From: Phycisphaera sp.
Lineage (GTDB): Bacteria; Planctomycetota; Phycisphaerae; Phycisphaerales; Zrk34
Assembly: GCA_016125285.1 (NCBI GenBank)
Contig: WGMA01000042.1
Span: 167,379-231,378, forward strand
Length of the DNA stretch: 64,000 nucleotides
Direction: 5' to 3'
The notes beneath the pieces were generated by a model. That model searched no databases. It saw only the letters and a list, made by a program, of their open reading frames with translations, and had not been told where the DNA came from. Below are positions 1 to 9,414 of this stretch, in pieces. Position numbers and translations under genes: made by a program. The stretch's first letter is position 1. Each line of letters begins with the position of its first letter.

Positions 1-1796
1 GGCGCGATCACCGACGCCTCGTCGATCACCCAGTACGTCATGCCGGCGTAAGCGATCGCGCTGAGCACGGACAGCGCCGCCCACGGCACCGGCCGCTTCA
101 CGCCCCACAGCGCCGCGTACGCGCCGCCGCCGTAGAGCACGCCGAAGCACAACGCCGTCAGCGCGAAACGCGTCGTGTCGCCGGTCGTCAGACCGTTGAC
201 GTACCACACGCCGAGCATCACGACGCCCAGCACTGCGGCCAGCCCGCTGAGGCCGAAGAACCGCTCACGCAGTCGCCCGAGCACGAGGCAGCCGGCGCCC
301 AGCACGCCCATGTAAGCCCACTCCAGCGTCGTCATCGTCCCGGCGCCGAGCAGCCAGGCGACCAGCGCCATGCCGACCACCACGCCCAGCCACGGGACCA
401 CCGTGCCGACCGTGTGGGCGCCGATCTGCTGCTCGGATGCGAACGACCCGATGACGAACGTCGCGATCGACATCAGCAGGAACAGGCCGACCCACACCGA
501 GCCGTCGGGGTGGTTGGCGTGGAAGAACAGCAGCCAGATGACCGCCCAGCCGAACCCGCCGGCCATCGTCGCCAGGCCCATCCACCACCAGTTGCGCTGA
601 CGCGTCAGCGCGAGCAGGCCGGCCTCGAGCAGGAACAGATAGCCGAACAGCTGAACGGTGGTGACGTTGTTGGCGCCGATGAGCGCGGGCGTAAGGAAGC
701 CGGCGGCGAGGCCGAGGATCGCGACGAACGGGCCGTGGCGAAGGCTCAGCGCGACGGTGATGCCGGTCAACGCGATCAGCAGCGCGAAAGCGGTAATCGG
801 CTCGATGAAGTGATAGAGATTCGCCGACGCAAGCACGGCGCCGAACAGCACGGCGGAACCCGCGGCGGTGAGGCCCGCGCCGATGCGGTGCATCGGCTTG
901 TGGAAGAACTCACCAACGCCAAACAGCGTCAGGCCGAACATGCCCGACAGCAGCACGCGACGCTCGGCGGTCAGGACACCGTGCTGCACCATGTAGCGCA
1001 CGAAGTAAAGACCGGCCAGCGCCAGCGCCACCGCGCCGACCCACACGGCGAGCTTCGTGCCGAGTCGTTCTTCCCACTTCGCGTCGTCGGCGGCGCGTGC
1101 GACGGCACGCGGAGGGCGCGGACCGGCGGGAGCCGCCGGCGCGGCGGGCGCGTGGCCGGAGGTCGGCGCGACGGGCGTCTCGACACGAGCCGCCTGTGAC
1201 GTCTCACCGAAGATCGGTGTCACGTGCGCCGGCGCGGACTTGTCCTGTTGAGGCGCAGCCGTCGTGATGGGCTTCTCGAGCGGCGGGACCGGCGTCGGCT
1301 TGACCACCGGCGGCTGCGCCTTGATTTGATCGGCGGGTGAAGGCGTGCGCGCCGCCGCGTTGTCACGGAGGTGCGGCGCGAGCGCGGGATTGTCCGCGGA
1401 CAGGTCGAGCGGCTGATCGACGGGCGTCGGCTTGGGCGGAGCAGCGGGCGGTGTGGGTCGCGCGGCGGGCGTCGTCGGGTGCGCAGCGGGCCCCGTTGGG
1501 TGCGCGGCGGGCACCGTCGGGTGCGCGGTCGGTGTGGCGGCGGTGTGACGCGCGGCAGGCGCTGCTGGCGTCTCGCGGACGGGCGGCGCAGCGGGCGCTG
1601 ACTTCGGCGGCAGCCCGTATCGCTCCAGCGCATCGACGCGGTCGTCCATGGCGTCCAGCCGCTTCAGGACGCTGACCACGCGTCGGTCGGCCTTGTCCGC
1701 CAGTTGCTCGGCCCGGGACGCCTTCGACATCGCCACGATCGGCAGAACGAGGATGACGAAGGCTGCGGCTAACAGGATGATGTAGATGATGGCCAT
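1..1796 (-). CDS. DUF2339 family multi-pass membrane protein (3' end outside window)
   Basis: The frame is open from an ATG at 1796 down to the window edge, giving 598 visible codons; the C-terminus is missing. Residues 1-20 form a hydrophobic N-terminal helix. A short, coiled-coil-prone stretch (about 22-65) and a Pro/Ala/Thr-rich linker to about residue 230 follow, with degenerate repeats of the type AAHPT. Next comes the DUF2339 signature around KWEERLGTKLAVWVGAVALA and then continuous hydrophobic helices to the edge. Family members are large predicted inner-membrane proteins with many helices and no established biochemical function. The Pro/Ala linker is probably periplasmic or cytosolic spacer; its side cannot be told from sequence. 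The gene is divergent from the sigma-54 activator at 2006, with about 200 nt between them. Confidence 0.85.
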   Translation of the reverse strand, partial: MAIIYIILLAAAFVILVLPIVAMSKASRAEQLADKADRRVVSVLKRLDAMDDRVDALERYGLPPKSAPAAPPVRETPAAPAARHTAATPTAHPTVPAAHPTGPAAHPTTPAARPTPPAAPPKPTPVDQPLDLSADNPALAPHLRDNAAARTPSPADQIKAQPPVVKPTPVPPLEKPITTAAPQQDKSAPAHVTPIFGETSQAARVETPVAPTSGHAPAAPAAPAGPRPPRAVARAADDAKWEERLGTKLAVWVGAVALALAGLYFVRYMVQHGVLTAERRVLLSGMFGLTLFGVGEFFHKPMHRIGAGLTAAGSAVLFGAVLASANLYHFIEPITAFALLIALTGITVALSLRHGPFVAILGLAAGFLTPALIGANNVTTVQLFGYLFLLEAGLLALTRQRNWWWMGLATMAGGFGWAVIWLLFFHANHPDGSVWVGLFLLMSIATFVIGSFASEQQIGAHTVGTVVPWLGVVVGMALVAWLLGAGTMTTLEWAYMGVLGAGCLVLGRLRERFFGLSGLAAVLGVVMLGVWYVNGLTTGDTTRFALTALCFGVLYGGGAYAALWGVKRPVPWAALSVLSAIAYAGMTYWVIDEASVIA

Positions 1797-2005
1797 GGCT
1801 CACGCCCTCTTTCGAGTGTTGCTCTGCCAGGTCTAAATCAATCGCCGTGCCAGCCGGGGTCGATGGCCGTAACACCTTTGATGTGAGCGAGATGGCGATA
1901 CTGGCGAGGTTTAGGAATTAGTCCCTTCCGGGCCGCGTATGGCACTTGCTGGACATGCGATGTACATTCGTTGTGCGCGTGATTCGACGCGCCCGGAGGT
2001 CCACC

Positions 2006-3553
2006 ATGCCATTCTTCAACGCCGACGATCGTGGGTTTCTCGAAGAGCTTTCGCGGATCTGCTACTGCAACCCCTTCGTGCCGGACCGCATCGCCTACGA
2101 GCGAGCGGCGCTCGGCGACGCCTTCGACGACAGCGAAGCCCACTGGAACATCAACGCCGGCAACCTCGACTTTCACCCCAACGTCATTCTCCTCTGTCAG
2201 CGCGCCGACGCGTTGATCGAAGACGCCGCGAAGCGCCTGGACGGCGGCAAGGCCAGGCCGACCGACGACGAGTCGCGACGCTTCGAAGACCTGTCGCTGT
2301 TCGTCCTGTATCACCGCTACCGGCAGGGGTTCGACCGGGCGATCCTCGAGTCGGAGGAGTCGAAGGGCGGCAAGGCGTACCGCATGTACGACGACTTCGT
2401 CGCGGACGCCGAACGCTACCTCAAACACCTCGACCGCGGGCCGCGCATCCTCGACGACCTGCCGCACCTGTTCGCGATCTTCTTCCAGATGCGCCGCGCG
2501 TTTCACAACATCTTCAACTACATCTACGGCCGGTCGCGCTCCGCCGCGAAGCTCCGCGCCGCGGTGTGGCAGTCGATCTTCACCTGCAACATGCCGCGCT
2601 ACCGGCGCACCATGTTCAGCCGCATGCACGACTACACGACGCTGATCACCGGCCCCAGCGGCACCGGCAAGGAACTCGTCGCCCGCGCCGTTGGCCTGTC
2701 GCGCTACGTGCCGTTCGACGTCGAGTCGCGCAAGTTCACCGCCGACTTCGCCGGCACGTTCTACAGCCTCAACCTCTCGGCCATGAGCCCGACGCTGATC
2801 GAGTCCGAGCTGTTCGGTCACCAGCGCGGCGCGTTCACCGGCGCCGTCGCCGACCGCGCCGGCTGGCTGGAGGTCTGCCCGCCGCTGGGCACGGTATTCC
2901 TCGACGAGATCGGCGAGCTCGATACCGCCATTCAGGTCAAGCTCCTCCGCGTGCTTCAGTCGCGTCAGTTCCAGCGTCTCGGCGAGACCGCCACACGCAA
3001 TTTCGAGGGCAAGATCATCGCGGCGACCAATCGCGACATCGTCGCGGCGATGCAGGAGGGCGATTTCCGCGCCGACTTCTACTACCGGCTCTGCTCCGAC
3101 ATCATCGAGACGCCGTCGCTTCGGCAGCGCATCGCCGACGACCCCGCGGAACTCGGCCACCTCATCGGCCTGCTCGCCGCACGCGTGCTCAACGACGTCG
3201 ACGAGGCCGTGCGCGTCGCCGAGGAGGTCGAGGCGTGGGTGCACGAAAACCTCGGCGCGAGTTACGACTGGCCGGGTAACGTCCGCGAGCTCGAGCAGTG
3301 CGTCCGCAACGTCTTGATCCGCCGGGAGTACCACCCGGCGCGGACCGGCGGCCACGGCGTCCACCAGCGGCTCGCCGCCGACTTCACCGCCGGCGAGCTG
3401 CCCGCCGACGACATCCTGCGTCGGTATTGCACGCTCGTCTACGCACGCGTCGGCAGCTACGAAGGCGCCGCCCGCGAACTCGGCCTCGACCGCCGCACCG
3501 TCAAGGCCAAGGTCGACGAAGACCTGCTCGCGGAACTCACCGGCGGGGCATAA
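2006..3553 (+). CDS. Sigma-54-dependent transcriptional activator with unrecognised N-terminal domain
   Basis: A 515-residue enhancer-binding protein. ATG 2006 is chosen because GGAGGT lies 5 nt upstream; an in-frame start at 1946 has no such site. Residues 1-190 are mostly helical and are not a receiver, GAF or PAS domain that I recognise. The AAA+ domain follows: Walker A GPSGTGKE, the sigma-54 contact loop GAFTGA preceded by ESELFGHQR, Walker B FLDEIGELD, and the WPGNVRELEQ motif. Compared with typical family members there is an insertion between Walker A and the ESELFGH motif. The C-terminus carries a Fis-like helix-turn-helix (about residues 475-505, AARELGLDRRTVKAKV). It should remodel sigma-54 RNA polymerase at an unknown target promoter. 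No cognate kinase or target operon is adjacent. Function is certain at family level and the input signal is unknown. Confidence 0.9.
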   Translation: MPFFNADDRGFLEELSRICYCNPFVPDRIAYERAALGDAFDDSEAHWNINAGNLDFHPNVILLCQRADALIEDAAKRLDGGKARPTDDESRRFEDLSLFVLYHRYRQGFDRAILESEESKGGKAYRMYDDFVADAERYLKHLDRGPRILDDLPHLFAIFFQMRRAFHNIFNYIYGRSRSAAKLRAAVWQSIFTCNMPRYRRTMFSRMHDYTTLITGPSGTGKELVARAVGLSRYVPFDVESRKFTADFAGTFYSLNLSAMSPTLIESELFGHQRGAFTGAVADRAGWLEVCPPLGTVFLDEIGELDTAIQVKLLRVLQSRQFQRLGETATRNFEGKIIAATNRDIVAAMQEGDFRADFYYRLCSDIIETPSLRQRIADDPAELGHLIGLLAARVLNDVDEAVRVAEEVEAWVHENLGASYDWPGNVRELEQCVRNVLIRREYHPARTGGHGVHQRLAADFTAGELPADDILRRYCTLVYARVGSYEGAARELGLDRRTVKAKVDEDLLAELTGGA

Positions 3554-3607
3554 CGGTAAAAGAACTCATCGCCAGATCCACGTGTTGCTGTGGGTCAACG
3601 TCCGGCG

Positions 3608-4672
3608 CTAGTTCGCGCCGGCGGGTTGCAGCGTCGCGGCGGTGAGGTGCGTGTCGTCCCAGACCTTCTTGTCGTGGGTCGAGTCGATCATCTTCAGGTG
3701 GACGTCGTCGCCGGTGATCTCGATGGACACGACGTAGTGCATCGGGCCGGGGATCTCGCGTTCGGAGCCGTCGGCGGCGCGGTAGATGAAGCGGTTGTTG
3801 TCTTTCGGGTCGCGTCCGTAGAGCACGTCGCCGGGGATCGCGTCTTTCAGGCGGTTGAGCGGGTAGATCGGTGCGCCGGCGCCGGCGGAGATGACGTAGT
3901 GAACGCCGCCGCGCTGCGTGTGGTAGTAGATGTGGTCGTGCCCGGTGAACACGGCCGTGACGTGATACTTCTCGAACAGCTCGGTCGCGGCGTTGGGCTT
4001 GCCGGTAACGTCCTCGTAGGACTTGTTGCCGACGGTGTAGTAGGGGCGGTGCTGGAAGATGAAGATGTGCTTGCCCTGTCCGGACTTCAACTCGTCCTCA
4101 AGCCAGGCGAGGCGTTTGGGGTCTTCGTGGGTCTTGGGCCAGCCGAGCGCGATGAACTTGGCGTTGCCGTATTCGAAGGAATACTGATCGTGCTCGATGC
4201 CGAAGAAGTTGGAGAAGTTGTGCACGCCGTCGGACCCGCCGGACTCCTCGTGATTGCCGACGGTGGGCCAGGTGGGGTACTTGGTGAGAAACCAGCCGCC
4301 CTCGTCTTCGAGCTGCTTGTACTCGGTGGGGCCGCGCTTGCCAGCGCCAGCCTGAACCAGGTCGGCGGTGGTGATGCAGAACTCGGGGTGCAGTTCGTCG
4401 GCGTGCTTGAGGACGGTCTTGAAGTACGGCGAGTGCTTGGCGTCGCCGAACACGAGGAAGAACATGTGGTCGACGGGCTTGCCGGCGTGCTCGGCACGGA
4501 GCTTGTCCATCAGCGGGCGCGGGTCGAAGGGGTGGCCGAACCGGGCGGTGTCCTGGACCTGCGGCTTGTCGTCATCGTCGTCGTCCGCCGCGGGCTTCTT
4601 CGCCAGGCCGATCGAGACGGCGCAGGTGAGCAGGGCGGCGATCGTCAGCATCCAAGGGGTCGCGTTACGCAT
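3608..4672 (-). CDS. Secreted calcineurin-like metallophosphoesterase
   Basis: A 354-residue protein. The start at 4672 gives a clear signal peptide (MRNATPWMLTIAALL, cleavage probably near residue 23) and has GGAG 6-7 nt upstream; a start 16 codons earlier would bury it. An Asp/Lys-rich stretch follows the signal, then the phosphoesterase fold: an early GD motif (VFGDAKHS, unlike the usual GDxH), GNHE, and GHDHIYYH near the C-terminal third. These GNHE and GHDH boxes bind the dinuclear metal centre. Spacing of the motifs resembles the purple-acid-phosphatase-like and Icc-like groups. The substrate is unknown. It is convergent with the sigma-54 activator (54 nt apart) and divergent from pap; ATCATA at 4716 gives a TATGAT box on the minus strand about 43 nt before the ATG. 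Confidence 0.82.
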   Translation of the reverse strand: MRNATPWMLTIAALLTCAVSIGLAKKPAADDDDDDKPQVQDTARFGHPFDPRPLMDKLRAEHAGKPVDHMFFLVFGDAKHSPYFKTVLKHADELHPEFCITTADLVQAGAGKRGPTEYKQLEDEGGWFLTKYPTWPTVGNHEESGGSDGVHNFSNFFGIEHDQYSFEYGNAKFIALGWPKTHEDPKRLAWLEDELKSGQGKHIFIFQHRPYYTVGNKSYEDVTGKPNAATELFEKYHVTAVFTGHDHIYYHTQRGGVHYVISAGAGAPIYPLNRLKDAIPGDVLYGRDPKDNNRFIYRAADGSEREIPGPMHYVVSIEITGDDVHLKMIDSTHDKKVWDDTHLTAATLQPAGAN

Positions 4673-4800
4673 GTGGAACTCCGTGGGGGCGGTGCCCGGG
4701 TTGGTTGAACGGGAGATCATATACGGAACTACGCGACGGATCGCGGCAGGTTCGCTTAGAATCGCAACCGCGACACGAGGGGAATACGCGGGAGGCGATC

Positions 4801-6366
4801 ATGTTTGAAGCTGTGGAACTGGGCCGGTTCGTCAAGAAGTCGGAGTTCGAAGAGGAGGAGGGCGAGCTGCGGACGCAGCTGCTGGAGGTGCAGCGTGCGC
4901 TGCGCGCGACGCACTCGTCTGTGGTGGTGATCGTGTCCGGCGTGGAGGGCGCGGGCAAGAGCGACGTGGTGAATCGGCTGACGGAGTGGCTGGACACGCG
5001 CGGCGTGCGGGTCAGCGCGTTCTGGTTCGCGAGCGACGAGGAGCAGGGCCGGCCGCGTTTCTGGCGGTTCTGGCGTTGCCTGCCGGCGCGTGGGACGATC
5101 GGCGTGCTGTTCGGCAGCTGGTATACGGAGCCGATCGTCGCGCGGGCGATGGGGGAGATCGACGACGCGGCGCTCGGGCAGGAGATGGAGCGGATCGAGT
5201 CGCTGGAGCGCATGCTCGCGGCGGACGGCGCGATCGTCGTGAAGCTGTGGTTCCATCTGTCGAAGAAGGAGCAGTCCAAGCGGCTCAAGAAGCTGGCGAA
5301 GTCGGTGGACGCTGAAAGCAAGAAGCGAGACAAGGGCAAGGCGTCGAAGGGCAAGAAAACAAGCACGCCGTTCGTGGGCGTGGATCGTTCGGCGCCGCTG
5401 CTGGCGCGTTACTCGAAGCACTACGACGATTTCGTTGAGGCGTCGGAGTCGGCGATCCGGATGACGGACGCGGGCGTGGCGCCGTGGCACCTGATCGAGG
5501 CGACGAACGCGCGCTACCGGGATTTGGCTGCGGGACGGGTGCTGCTGGACGCGATGCGACGCGGCATCGCGTCGGAGTCGAACGACGCGGAGGTCTCGGT
5601 CACGGCGTGTGAGTCACCGACGGTGCTCGTCAGCGACACCGACGATCCGACGACGGTGCTGGACACGGTGGACCTGTCGCAGACGCTCGATGACGACACG
5701 TACAAGCGCAAGCTCAAGAAGTACCAGTCGCGCATCCGTGAGCTGTCGTGGGAACTGCACGCGTCGGGGCGTTCGTGCATCGCGATGTTCGAGGGTTGGG
5801 ACGCCGGCGGCAAGGGCGGGGCGATCCGGCGGATCACGTCGGCGGTCGACGCGCGGCTGTTCCAGGTGATCCCGATCGCGGCGCCGACCGACGAAGAGCG
5901 GGCGCACCACTACCTGTGGCGTTTCTGGCGTCACGTGCCGATGGGCGGTCGCCTGTGCGTCTTCGACCGCTCGTGGTACGGGCGGGTGCTGGTCGAGCGC
6001 GTTGAGGGGTTCACGCCGGCGTCGCGCTGGCGTGCGGCCTACCAGGAGATCAACGAGTTCGAGCAGCAGCTGGTCGACCACGGCATCGGCGTGGCGAAGT
6101 TCTGGATCCACATCAGCAAGGACGAGCAGCTGCGCCGTTTCGAGGACCGTCAGCGCACGCCGTGGAAACAGCACAAGATCACCGACGAGGACTGGCGCAA
6201 CCGCGAGAAGTGGGGCGCGTACGAGGCCGCGGTGAACGATATGGTGGCGATGACCAGCACGTCGTACGCGCCGTGGACGCTGGTGGCGGGCAACGACAAA
6301 CGCTTCGCGCGCGTGCAGGTCGTCAAGACGATGGCGGATCTGTTGGAGCGGACGCTCGACGCTTAA
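4801..6366 (+). CDS. pap: Tandem-domain PPK2 polyphosphate kinase (polyphosphate:AMP phosphotransferase type)
   Basis: A 521-residue protein with two PPK2 domains, the architecture of class II PPK2/PAP enzymes that phosphorylate AMP to ADP with polyphosphate. Domain 1 (about residues 1-230) has a Walker A-like GVEGAGKSD and WRFWRCLPARG. Domain 2 (about 300-510) has the full set: GWDAGGKGG (Walker A), the lid region RAHHYLWRFWRHVP, and FDRSWYGRV (Walker B). Domain 2 is therefore the likely catalytic unit, as known for the family. A Lys-rich insertion (KKRDKGKASKGKK) sits at the end of domain 1. Start ATG 4801 follows GGAGG at short spacing; a TAGAAT box at 4757-4762 could be the -10. Its stop overlaps the stop of the converging LamG gene through the shared TTAA at 6363-6366. 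Confidence 0.9.
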   Translation: MFEAVELGRFVKKSEFEEEEGELRTQLLEVQRALRATHSSVVVIVSGVEGAGKSDVVNRLTEWLDTRGVRVSAFWFASDEEQGRPRFWRFWRCLPARGTIGVLFGSWYTEPIVARAMGEIDDAALGQEMERIESLERMLAADGAIVVKLWFHLSKKEQSKRLKKLAKSVDAESKKRDKGKASKGKKTSTPFVGVDRSAPLLARYSKHYDDFVEASESAIRMTDAGVAPWHLIEATNARYRDLAAGRVLLDAMRRGIASESNDAEVSVTACESPTVLVSDTDDPTTVLDTVDLSQTLDDDTYKRKLKKYQSRIRELSWELHASGRSCIAMFEGWDAGGKGGAIRRITSAVDARLFQVIPIAAPTDEERAHHYLWRFWRHVPMGGRLCVFDRSWYGRVLVERVEGFTPASRWRAAYQEINEFEQQLVDHGIGVAKFWIHISKDEQLRRFEDRQRTPWKQHKITDEDWRNREKWGAYEAAVNDMVAMTSTSYAPWTLVAGNDKRFARVQVVKTMADLLERTLDA

Positions 6367-8087
6367 CGCAGCCGCTGACCGACGAGCCAGACGACTTCGT
6401 AGATCAGGCCGGCGTAGCGTTTGCCGGTGGACGTGTAGCCGCCGACCTGTCCGTGGTCGTCGGTGCCGATCTCGACGCCTTCGGCGGGCCTGGCGCCGAG
6501 GTAGTTGTAGCTCTTGGTCACGACGGTCTTGCCGTTGACCATCAGGCTGACCTTGCCTTCGCTGAGGGCCATGCCGACGTGGACCCATCCGTTGGGCAGC
6601 GGGTCCGGGCCGGCGAGATTGAACAGCGAGGTGTTGTTGCGGATGGCGAGGTAGAGCTTGCCTTCGTGGAGGTAGAGCGCGTAGCCGTTGGTCGCGTCGC
6701 CGTGAGCGAACAGCACGCCGGAGTCCTTGTCGGGCTTGATCCACATGCCCACGCCGACGGGTCGCAGGGTGGGATCGATGCCCGCGGCGGGCTGGGTGGC
6801 GAGGTAGCTGTCGTTACCGGTGAGCCGGCGAGCCTGCCCGTAGCTGCCGGTGTCGTAGAGGGTGGCGACGTTGAGCACGAGGTTGCGGTAGCCGGAGTGG
6901 TCGACGATGGCGTCGGAGCCGGCGTTGTCGTCGAAGGTCAGGTGCAAGGCGACGGTGGTGTTTCCGGGCATGGCGTCGAGGCAGGCGCGCAGCCAGCGGG
7001 TGCTGGGCGAGGCGTTGGCCGCGAGCGTGGGCTCGTCGGTGCCGCCACCGGGTCGCAGCGCATCGAGCAGCTGTTCGGTGGTGGTGGCGTCGCCCCGCAC
7101 CGGCGCGGGCTTGAGGCTGATCTTGCGTGCGTCGGATTCGGTAACGATCGGTGCGTCGGCCTTGGCGATGGCGCGGTACCGGGCGAGGTAGAGCTCGGCG
7201 CGGTCGCGCAGGGCGGGGCGCGCGGACGTCGGCGCCTGGTCGGTCAGACGCTGGTACCACCGGGCGAGCGTCAGCGCCTCGTCGGCGTTGAGCGACTCGA
7301 CGCGCCGGGCCGCGAGTCGGATGTGATCCTTGATCGGCTCGTCCTTGATCAGGAACGTGTACTTGCGCGCCTCTTCGGGCTGGTCGAGCTCGATGACGTA
7401 GGCGTACATGAGCCGGGCGATCGCGGCCTGGTCGTCTTTGTTGGCCTTGATCGCCTCCTTGAGCTGCTCGGGGTTGACCTCGACGTGTTCCTTCTTCTTG
7501 GCCCGTTCCATCTGAGCGACGATCTCGTCGACGCGGTCGGACTTGATGCCGATGGCGGTCTGGCGGGCGGTGCGGTAGTGCTCGACGGCCTCGTCCCACT
7601 TCTCGTTGCGGTGCTCGATACGCGCCAGCGCGGTGAGGGCTTCGATGAACTGGTTACCGGCGACCACCATGCGTTCCTCGTCGGCGTTGGTGAACTGTTC
7701 GCGACGGATCTCGACGATCTTGGCGTAGTTCTCGGGGCGCGAGGCGGGGTCGATGCGGTTGAGCATCTGCAGGGCGCTGAGCATCAGCGCCTGGGCGGGC
7801 GGGTAATCGGCGGTAAGGTCGACGGTGGTGCGAGCGAGCAGCACCTGCATCGCCGGGTCGTCGCCGGACTCCTGGGCATTGTTGAACAGCTCGGCGGCGT
7901 ACTCGGCGTCGTCGGAACGCCGGGGCGTGCCGCGGAGCAGTTGGAGCTTGAAGGCGTATTGGCGATCGAAGCGTTGCTTCGCGTCGGCGGCCGCGGCGGC
8001 TTCACCGTCGTCAGCGCGAGCGATCGGCGCCGCGAGCATGACCAGCCAGCACAACAACCCTGTCGCGATAATCGAATGCTTCGGCAT
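6363..8087 (-). CDS. Secreted LamG-domain (concanavalin A-like lectin/glucanase) protein with helical repeat region
   Basis: A 574-residue protein starting at 8087 with a signal peptide (MPKHSIIATGLLCWLVMLAA, then ARADD). Residues about 30-330 are helical and TPR-like, with many Ala/Glu/Arg-rich repeats. Residues about 360-570 form a LamG-like jelly roll (HLTFDDNAGSDAIVDHSGY, then GVGMWIKPDKDSGVLFAHG and GWVHVGMALSEGKVSLMVNG). Proteins of this build are common in planctomycetes and are thought to bind glycans or cell-surface partners; no catalytic residues are evident. The stop codon TAA (6363-6365 on the other strand) overlaps the pap stop. An in-frame start at 8120 exists, but it would place 11 polar residues ahead of the signal peptide. 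Confidence 0.75.
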   Translation of the reverse strand: MPKHSIIATGLLCWLVMLAAPIARADDGEAAAAADAKQRFDRQYAFKLQLLRGTPRRSDDAEYAAELFNNAQESGDDPAMQVLLARTTVDLTADYPPAQALMLSALQMLNRIDPASRPENYAKIVEIRREQFTNADEERMVVAGNQFIEALTALARIEHRNEKWDEAVEHYRTARQTAIGIKSDRVDEIVAQMERAKKKEHVEVNPEQLKEAIKANKDDQAAIARLMYAYVIELDQPEEARKYTFLIKDEPIKDHIRLAARRVESLNADEALTLARWYQRLTDQAPTSARPALRDRAELYLARYRAIAKADAPIVTESDARKISLKPAPVRGDATTTEQLLDALRPGGGTDEPTLAANASPSTRWLRACLDAMPGNTTVALHLTFDDNAGSDAIVDHSGYRNLVLNVATLYDTGSYGQARRLTGNDSYLATQPAAGIDPTLRPVGVGMWIKPDKDSGVLFAHGDATNGYALYLHEGKLYLAIRNNTSLFNLAGPDPLPNGWVHVGMALSEGKVSLMVNGKTVVTKSYNYLGARPAEGVEIGTDDHGQVGGYTSTGKRYAGLIYEVVWLVGQRLR

Positions 8088-8185
8088 AGCGATCCGTTTC
8101 CACTCCGACGGCGTGCTCAAATCGTCGCCGCCTCATTCACGTGCCCCGGTGACATCTTGCTCTTGCGCGGTCGATCTGTCGAATC

Positions 8186-8545
8186 TCACATCAGGCAGAA
8201 CCAGGCGGCAAGCAGGATCACGACCGTGCACGCCAGGCTCAGGCCGAACATCATCAGGTGCATCCGCACGCGTTCGCGCCACTGCTGCGGCGTGCACGGC
8301 GCCGGCTCGTTGGTGGTGACCGGGTCGTGGCTCACACCCTGATCGACCTTCTCCTCAACCTTGGCCGCGTCGGCATTGCCGGGCTTGGGGCGCCTGAACA
8401 GATCGATCATCAGCGCCGCAGCCGCGTAGAGCATGATCATCGGGCTGAACGCAGCGAACGCCACCCAGCCGATCACGCTCTCGACGACCTTCTCGCCGGG
8501 CTCACGCTCGATCGGCCGATCGATATCCAAGTGTTCACTACTCAT
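8186..8545 (-). CDS. Small two-helix membrane protein of unknown function
   Basis: A 119-residue protein with one hydrophobic helix at about 25-48 (WVAFAAFSPMIMLYAAAALM) and a second at the C-terminus (about 97-117). A charged linker between them carries EEKVDQGVSHDP. The N-terminus is acidic and polar. I do not recognise the family. The start at 8545 is the only good ATG; no strong Shine-Dalgarno is seen. It lies 98 nt upstream of the LamG gene on the same strand and could be co-transcribed with it. Codon use looks like its neighbours, which supports a real gene. Confidence 0.6.
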   Translation of the reverse strand: MSSEHLDIDRPIEREPGEKVVESVIGWVAFAAFSPMIMLYAAAALMIDLFRRPKPGNADAAKVEEKVDQGVSHDPVTTNEPAPCTPQQWRERVRMHLMMFGLSLACTVVILLAAWFCLM

Positions 8546-8701
8546 TTCGGCACGCGGACATTGGCGGAGTTTCGGCGTCGCCCCTGGGGCACGCCCGTCT
8601 GGTCGGTGTCACGTCATGATAATGGCTTGTGACCTCCAATCCAAGACACGCATCTAACTGCGGTCGTAGGGGACGGGATTCGATCAGGTGACGCCGCCGT
8701 C

Positions 8702-8731
8702 TTGGAAACGTCCGGCGAAAGCCGCTAGAGT
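8702..8731 (+). promoter_or_regulatory. Candidate sigma-70 promoter of the peroxiredoxin gene
   Basis: TTGGAA at 8702-8707 and TAGAGT at 8726-8731 are 18 nt apart, leaving a leader of about 75 nt before the ATG at 8812. The match is moderate. No OxyR- or PerR-like site was recognised. Confidence 0.4.
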
Positions 8732-8811
8732 CTGTCCCGCGGGCCGCCCGTCGTAGCGTGGTCGGACCGTGATATCCATCCAAAGCTTTACGATTTCATG
8801 AGGTGAACGAG

Positions 8812-9414
8812 ATGCAGACACTGGTTGGAAACAAGGCGCCCGACTTTTTGCTCGATGCGGTCCAGGGCGGGCAGTTCAAGCAGGTGAGCCTGGAGGGCTT
8901 CAAGGGCCAGTGGCTCGTGCTGTTCTTCTACCCGCTCGACTTCACGTTTGTGTGTCCGACGGAGATCCTGGCGTTCAGCGACCGTCTCGACGAGTTCCAC
9001 GCCGCGGGGGCCGAGGTCGTGGGCGCCAGCGTCGACAGCAAGTACACGCACCTGGCGTGGACCGAGAAGTCACGCAAGGAGGGCGGGATCTCCGGGCTGA
9101 AGTACGCGTTGATCAGCGATCTGGGCCGCAGCCTCGCGACGGACTACGGCGTGCTCAACGCCGGCGGTGTGGCGCTGCGTGGCCTGTTCATCATCGATCC
9201 CGACGGCGTGATCCAGCACGCGACGATCAACAACCTGGCGATCGGTCGCTCGGTCGACGAGACGCTGCGCGTCCTGCACGCGGCGCAGTTTGCGCGTGAG
9301 CACGGCGAGGTCTGCCCGGCGAACTGGAAGCCCGGCGAGCAGGGCATGAAGCCCGACTGGGACGGATCGAAGGAGTGGTTCGGCAAGAAGGGCGAAGCGG
9401 TCGCCAGCGACTAA
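8812..9414 (+). CDS. 2-Cys peroxiredoxin (AhpC/Prx1 type)
   Basis: A 200-residue thiol peroxidase that reduces hydrogen peroxide and organic peroxides. The peroxidatic Cys48 sits in DFTFVCPTE and the resolving Cys168 in EVCPANW. The C-terminal FGKKGE segment follows the usual Prx1/AhpC pattern. Length and motif spacing are typical of the AhpC/Prx1 subfamily. ATG 8812 is chosen because GAGGTG at 8800-8805 sits 6 nt before it; a GTG at 8803 lies inside that site. No ahpF or thioredoxin reductase gene is adjacent, so the electron donor must be encoded elsewhere. The TAA at 9412-9414 overlaps the TAG of the convergent neighbour. Confidence 0.93.
   Translation: MQTLVGNKAPDFLLDAVQGGQFKQVSLEGFKGQWLVLFFYPLDFTFVCPTEILAFSDRLDEFHAAGAEVVGASVDSKYTHLAWTEKSRKEGGISGLKYALISDLGRSLATDYGVLNAGGVALRGLFIIDPDGVIQHATINNLAIGRSVDETLRVLHAAQFAREHGEVCPANWKPGEQGMKPDWDGSKEWFGKKGEAVASD

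Noticed and set aside
414..1199. A 261-codon plus-strand frame opposite the DUF2339 gene
   Set aside because: It is Arg/Gly/Gln-rich with no family pattern, has no ribosome-binding site and lies wholly antisense to a recognisable membrane protein.
6162..8342. A 726-codon plus-strand frame opposite the LamG gene
   Set aside because: High GC leaves long open antisense frames. Its Val/Gly/Asp composition is that of the complement of the LamG gene, which has a signal peptide and domain motifs.
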